A stretch of 8,967 nt of DNA, taken from an uncultured Collinsella sp. (GTDB lineage Bacteria > Actinomycetota > Coriobacteriia > Coriobacteriales > Coriobacteriaceae). Made by a program: the position numbers and the translations under genes. The notes below the pieces were generated by a model, which was given only the letters and a program-made list of their open reading frames with translations, searched no databases and was not told the origin of the DNA. The stretch lies in NCBI GenBank assembly GCA_902475445.1, contig CABRZN010000083.1, positions 1-8,967 of the forward strand, given 5' to 3'. This document shows, one piece after another, positions 5,935 to 8,967 of this stretch; within the stretch, counting starts at the first letter, position 1; the number at the start of each line of letters is the position of its first letter.

Positions 5935-6001
5935 CCCGTAAGGGCCATAGGCAGAACGCAAAGCTCTGGTTCAAACGGGAATTGCAGACGGTTGTTTGAA
6001 A

Positions 6002-6034
6002 ATAAAAAACCCGGCCTTCCATAGGAAGTCCGGG
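6002..6034 (-). terminator. Rho-independent terminator of the tRNA-Glu transcript
   Basis: On the minus strand a GC-rich stem (CCCGGACTTCC with GGAAGGCCGGG, one central mismatch, 6010-6034) is followed directly by TTTTTTATTTT. It lies 11 bases past the 3' end of the second tRNA gene, ending the tRNA unit before the membrane-protein promoter. Confidence 0.9.
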
Positions 6035-6045
6035 TATCAGATGCG

Positions 6046-6122
6046 TGGTAGCCCGTACCAGATTCGAACTGGTGATCTCCGCCTTGAGAGGGCGGCGTCC
6101 TAAACCGCTAGACGAACGGGCC
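6046..6122 (-). tRNA. tRNA-Glu (anticodon CUC), second of two tandem copies
   Basis: A 77-base cloverleaf with acceptor GGCCCGU/ACGGGCU (first pair G-U), anticodon stem CCGCC/GGCGG around CUCUCAA, and a T arm ACCAG/CUGGU around UUCGAAU. The anticodon CUC reads GAG. The discriminator is A and the 3' CCA is encoded. It is identical to the copy at 6145-6221 and is second in transcription order. Confidence 0.97.
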
Positions 6123-6144
6123 ATAAGCCTCAGCAGAAAAGAAG

Positions 6145-6221
6145 TGGTAGCCCGTACCAGATTCGAACTGGTGATCTCCGCCTTGAGAGGGCGGCGTCCT
6201 AAACCGCTAGACGAACGGGCC
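6145..6221 (-). tRNA. tRNA-Glu (anticodon CUC), first of two tandem copies
   Basis: It is base-for-base identical to 6046-6122, separated from it by 22 bases. Both presumably mature from one precursor started at the promoter at 6256-6284. Two copies of the GAG-reading tRNA fit the strong GAG preference of the neighbouring genes. A tRNA with UUC for GAA must lie elsewhere. Confidence 0.97.
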
Positions 6222-6255
6222 ACATGACATCTGCACTGCCGTGCTGCGAGGAAAT

Positions 6256-6284
6256 ATATTACGGGACAAAAAACGTCAGCGCAA
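6256..6284 (-). promoter_or_regulatory. Sigma-70-type promoter of the tandem tRNA-Glu genes
   Basis: On the minus strand TTGCGC (6284-6279) and TAATAT (6261-6256) are separated by exactly 17 bases. Transcription would start near 6249, about 28 bases before the first tRNA. The -35 matches the consensus only at TTG. Confidence 0.65.
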
Positions 6285-6299
6285 GAAGAAATTCCAAAT

Positions 6300-6318
6300 T
6301 GCCGAAAAATTGTCGGCA
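6300..6318 (-). terminator. Weak hairpin after cca, possible terminator
   Basis: A 6-bp stem (TGCCGA/TCGGCA) with a 7-base loop lies about 30 bases past the cca stop. Only a broken T-rich stretch follows. Some cca transcripts may run on into the tRNA genes. Confidence 0.35.
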
Positions 6319-6348
6319 GGTTATGGAACACACAGGTAAACTGGGTAG

Positions 6349-7743
6349 CTAATTCAAGTTGAGATGAACCAAAAGAGCTTCGCGCTCGTTGGGGATGTTG
6401 TCCTCGATCACGGCGTCGAGGGCGGAGTTGAGAAGCTGACCCAGTTCCGGCCCGGGCTTGACTCCGGCACGGATCAGTTCGCCGCCGTTGATGGCGAGCA
6501 TCTTGAGCGTATAGGGCTCCCCTGCCTTCAGCAGCTCGTGCGCCATCACGCGCATCTCCTCAATCGTCTCAACGTAATAGAAGCACGACGGGGCCTTGCC
6601 AAGCGTGTCAGCACGCTTGAGGTCCATGAGCTCGTCCATCAGACGCGGCGTGTCGACGCCCTCGCCCGAAAGCGCGCGCATCATATTGAGCAGGCACGAA
6701 CGCTCGGGGCGCAGCGGCTTGTCGTGATATTTAATCAGCAGGCACACGTCGCGTATCAGATCGTGCGAAAGCGCAAGGCGATCCATGATGACGCGCGCCT
6801 TCTTGGCACCAAGCTCGGGATGGCCATAGAAATGACCGCTGCCGGCATGATCGACCGTAAAGCACTCGGGCTTAGAAACATCGTGCAAAAACGCAGCCCA
6901 CATCAGGCTCATCGAAGGCGCGACGCCATCGCACAGCGCCAGCTCCCCTGCCACCGTCAGTACGCGGGCGATATGCTCGTAGACGTTAAACGCATGATAG
7001 ACACTGCGTTGATCAAAGCCGCGACCCGCTGCCAGCTCAGGCACAGAGGCACAGATGAGCTCGGGGTAGCGCAGCATCGCGTCTCCCCCATGACCGGTCG
7101 AAAGAATGCCCTCAAGCTCAATACCCACACGCTCGCGCGCCACGGCGTCGAGCAGCGGCGCGCACTCGGCAAGGGCCTGTTTAGTCTTAGGCTCGATCAT
7201 AAAATCCAGACGGCAGGCAAAACGCACCGCGCGCAGCATGCGAAGCGCGTCCTCGTTAAAACGACGCTTGGGATCTCCAACGGCGCGGATGAGCTTGCGG
7301 TCTAGGTCGCCCTGACCATCGTAGCGGTCGACAAGACCACGCTCGGGATGCCAGGCCATAGCGTTAACGGTAAAGTCACGACGCGCCAGATCGTCCTCGA
7401 GCGAGGCCGCACGCTCCACGCTCTGGGGATGGCGACCGTCGGTATAGAAGCCGTCCAAGCGGTATGTGGTGACCTCGATGCGCTCGCCATCGCTTATGGC
7501 CGTGATACCACCAAATTTAATGCCAGACTCCACGACCGCAATACCGGCGGCCTCGAGCGCCGTCTTAGACTCCTGCCACAGGCCGCTGCAGCACATGTCC
7601 ACATCGTGGCTGGGGCATCCCATCAGGGCATCGCGTACCCAACCGCCCACGTACCAGGCCTCAAGACCGGCCGCCTCGAGCGCGCGCAGCACTCGCAGGG
7701 AGGCATCGGTCGGCTGCGTACCGTTGAGCGAAATATTGCACAT
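6349..7743 (-). CDS. cca: CCA-adding tRNA nucleotidyltransferase
   Basis: The 464-residue class II nucleotidyltransferase adds or repairs the 3' CCA of tRNAs without a template, from CTP and ATP. The N-terminal polymerase-beta-like domain shows YVGGWVRDALMG (31-42), the metal-binding DVD with Asp47 and Asp49, and the flexible loop GFYTDGRHPQSV. RRDFTVNAMA (121-130) and the RFNEDALRMLRAVRFA block (161-176) form the neck and nucleotide-recognising region. An HD domain follows (His287, Asp288 in AFLHDVSKP; HPELGA), as in HD-type CCA enzymes with added phosphohydrolase activity. The start at 7743 is supported by AGGAGG eight bases upstream. Because the adjacent tRNA genes already encode CCA, its job for them would be repair. 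Whether it adds both C and A, or A only, cannot be told from sequence here. Confidence 0.95.
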   Translation of the reverse strand: MCNISLNGTQPTDASLRVLRALEAAGLEAWYVGGWVRDALMGCPSHDVDMCCSGLWQESKTALEAAGIAVVESGIKFGGITAISDGERIEVTTYRLDGFYTDGRHPQSVERAASLEDDLARRDFTVNAMAWHPERGLVDRYDGQGDLDRKLIRAVGDPKRRFNEDALRMLRAVRFACRLDFMIEPKTKQALAECAPLLDAVARERVGIELEGILSTGHGGDAMLRYPELICASVPELAAGRGFDQRSVYHAFNVYEHIARVLTVAGELALCDGVAPSMSLMWAAFLHDVSKPECFTVDHAGSGHFYGHPELGAKKARVIMDRLALSHDLIRDVCLLIKYHDKPLRPERSCLLNMMRALSGEGVDTPRLMDELMDLKRADTLGKAPSCFYYVETIEEMRVMAHELLKAGEPYTLKMLAINGGELIRAGVKPGPELGQLLNSALDAVIEDNIPNEREALLVHLNLN

Positions 7744-7840
7744 ACCTGTGGCCTCCTGCGACTATCAAATTGGTTGTCGATTGCGTCTGCAAGAAGTCTA
7801 GCAAGAAACAGCCTCCCCTGCACACGCAAGTCCGATAAAC

Positions 7841-7875
7841 AAAAACGCATCCGTCCTGTTCCCAAGACGGATGCG
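7841..7875 (-). terminator. Rho-independent terminator of the phosphofructokinase gene
   Basis: On the minus strand a perfect 10-bp stem (CGCATCCGTC/GACGGATGCG, 7846-7855 with 7866-7875, 10-base loop) is followed by TTTTTG and TTTATC. It sits 33 bases past the kinase stop and separates it from cca. Confidence 0.92.
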
Positions 7876-7908
7876 AACTACCCGAAATACTCAAGCATTG
7901 CGTCAGAG

Positions 7909-8841
7909 CTAGCAGACCTGACGGATGACGATGCCCTTCTTATACTCCTCGACCTTAGCAAAGTCACCCAGGCCCGGGCACTCGACCACGTTGGCGCCGG
8001 TGGCCATCGACAGGCGCAGGGCGTCCTCGACGCGCTCGGGAGCGTCGTGCCACACGGACAGGAAGGCGGCCAGCGAGGAGTCGCCAGCGCAGACGGTCGA
8101 CAGCAGGTTAACCTCAAAGTCACGCTTGGCAAACCAGATGTGCTCGCCGTTGGAGAAGTACGCACCGGCGCCGCCCAGGGTGAGCAGCACGTTCTTGGCG
8201 CCCTTGGCGTGCAGCTCGGCCATCGCGCCCTTGACGGACTCGTCGTCGCCACCGCTCACCTTAATGCCAAAGATGTCGAGCAGCTCATCGTCATTGGGCT
8301 TGATCAGCAGCGGCTCCATGGCAATGAGGTCTGCCAGCTGATGGCTCGAGATGTCGAGGACGAACTCGGCCCCCTTGGCCTTGACGCGGCGCAGGACCTC
8401 GGCCAAGAAGCCCTCGGAAGTGTTGGGAGGCAGCGAGCCGCTGATGACCAGGCAGGTCATGTCATCGAGCGAATCGATGAGCTCAAACATCTCCTGCTCG
8501 TTGGCCTCGTTGATGGCGGCACCGGCGTTGACCATGTTGTACTCGGTGTCGGGGCCGGCGTTGAGGAACACATTGACGCGCGTGATGCCGTCGGTCCACA
8601 CGGGCTTGACGGGCACGCCCAGGGCCTCGGCGCCCTTAACGATAAACTCGCCCGAGAAACCGGCGAAAAAGCCCAGGATCGTGGTGTCGACGCCGTAGTG
8701 GTCAAGCGTAAACGAGACGTTGAGGCCCTTGCCGTTGGGCGTGTAGACGGCGTTGCGGGTACGCGTGACGGTGTTGGCAGCAAGACCGTCGCAGGCGATG
8801 TTGTAGTCAATGGCGGGATTTGCAGTGAGCGTGTAAATCAT
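7909..8841 (-). CDS. fruK: 1-phosphofructokinase-type PfkB sugar kinase
   Basis: The 310-residue cytosolic kinase is of the PfkB/ribokinase family, in the 1-phosphofructokinase/tagatose-6-phosphate kinase branch. N-terminal IYTLTANPAIDYNI, NGKGLNVS (36-43), SGSLPP (134-139), KPNDDEL (181-187) and the ATP-site AGDS with catalytic Asp254 support this. The likely reaction is fructose 1-phosphate plus ATP to fructose 1,6-bisphosphate, after import of fructose by a phosphotransferase system. No PTS genes are in the window, and tagatose-6-phosphate cannot be excluded. Two residues differ from the common pattern: Cys251 replaces the first Gly of GAGD, and Asn36 replaces the first Gly of GGKG. The start at 8841 is set by AAAGGA six bases upstream; an in-frame ATG five codons earlier (8856) overlaps that site. 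It has its own promoter and terminator. Confidence 0.88.
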   Translation of the reverse strand: MIYTLTANPAIDYNIACDGLAANTVTRTRNAVYTPNGKGLNVSFTLDHYGVDTTILGFFAGFSGEFIVKGAEALGVPVKPVWTDGITRVNVFLNAGPDTEYNMVNAGAAINEANEQEMFELIDSLDDMTCLVISGSLPPNTSEGFLAEVLRRVKAKGAEFVLDISSHQLADLIAMEPLLIKPNDDELLDIFGIKVSGGDDESVKGAMAELHAKGAKNVLLTLGGAGAYFSNGEHIWFAKRDFEVNLLSTVCAGDSSLAAFLSVWHDAPERVEDALRLSMATGANVVECPGLGDFAKVEEYKKGIVIRQVC

Positions 8842-8875
8842 GAATGTTCCTTTCACGAAGCAACGTGTTAATGAA

Positions 8876-8904
8876 AGTATATTCCACGCATCGGTAAAAG
8901 GCTA
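8876..8904 (-). promoter_or_regulatory. Likely promoter of the phosphofructokinase gene
   Basis: On the minus strand TATACT (8881-8876) is a strong -10 box, with a weak -35 TAGCCT (8904-8899) exactly 17 bases upstream. This gives an mRNA leader of about 28 bases. The stretch from 8905 to the window end (63 bases) shows no gene I can support. Confidence 0.55.
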
Positions 8905-8967
8905 GGACAACTCGGTGAACGGTGTGGAAGCGATGAAGTACGGCGGAACACCTCTCCCCCGTGGCGG

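Noticed and set aside
4588..6221. Idea that the tRNA-Glu genes feed an aminoacyl-lipid system with the neighbouring LPG-synthase-TM protein
   Set aside because: The protein lacks the aminoacyl-transferring domain, and the tRNAs have their own promoter, terminator and ordinary elongator features.
6045..6227. Open frames running through the two tRNA genes
   Set aside because: They repeat the same peptide because they read the duplicated tRNA sequence. No ribosome site or codon bias supports translation.
8854..8867. CACGAAGCAACGTG as a regulator site before the kinase gene
   Set aside because: Only four bases pair at each end, and it overlaps the ribosome binding site region. It is too weak to support.
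7348..8871. 507-codon plus-strand open frame spanning the cca start and the kinase gene
   Set aside because: It runs antisense to two motif-confirmed genes and through a terminator. Its composition is that of the complement of GC-rich genes.
1..8967. CRISPR array, toxin-antitoxin pair, phage or defence genes
   Set aside because: I saw no regularly spaced repeats, no small paired genes and no motif of such systems on either strand.

Overview
This window looks like chromosome from a GC-rich anaerobic gut actinobacterium of the Coriobacteriia, probably Collinsella-like. I infer that from the GC-rich codon use with GAG and CTC preference, from tRNA-Glu genes with an encoded CCA and an A discriminator, and from the general character of the proteins. 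No 16S or other decisive marker is present, so the genus is not established.

Layout. (1) Positions 1-794 hold the 3' part of an ATPase gene of an iron/siderophore/cobalamin-type ABC importer, with an extra C-terminal glycine-rich domain. (2) Positions 781-2035 are a complete, apparently intact IS3-family insertion sequence: 35-bp imperfect terminal inverted repeats, a TTG target duplication, orfA/orfB with a -1 frameshift site, and a DD(35)E transposase. It inserted into the last few codons of the ABC gene. The original end can be rebuilt: three residues (Gly-Tyr-Ala) and a TAG at 2047-2049 were replaced by four IS-encoded residues and a TGA. (3) Positions 2238-3671 encode a radical SAM enzyme with a twitch/SPASM-like C-terminal cysteine region and unknown substrate, followed by a strong hairpin. 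(4) Converging on it from the minus strand are a TetR-family regulator (3860-4471) and, upstream of that, a YbhN/LPG-synthase-TM-type multi-pass membrane protein (4588-5895). (5) Two identical tRNA-Glu(CUC) genes lie in tandem on the minus strand with a recognisable promoter and a clear rho-independent terminator. (6) On the minus strand follow a CCA-adding tRNA nucleotidyltransferase (6349-7743) and a 1-phosphofructokinase-type PfkB kinase (7909-8841) with its own terminator and likely promoter.

The genes look like several short, mostly single-gene transcription units rather than one pathway. The least ordinary signals are the precisely reconstructable IS insertion, a dispersed repeat with the 17-bp core CTATTTCACCGCAACTT (one solitary copy and one inverted pair, both just past gene ends), the orphan radical SAM enzyme, the domain fused to the ABC ATPase, and spaced palindromes in front of the tetR and membrane-protein genes. 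I see no CRISPR array, phage, toxin-antitoxin or defence system here. No gene-free stretch exceeds 300 bases.
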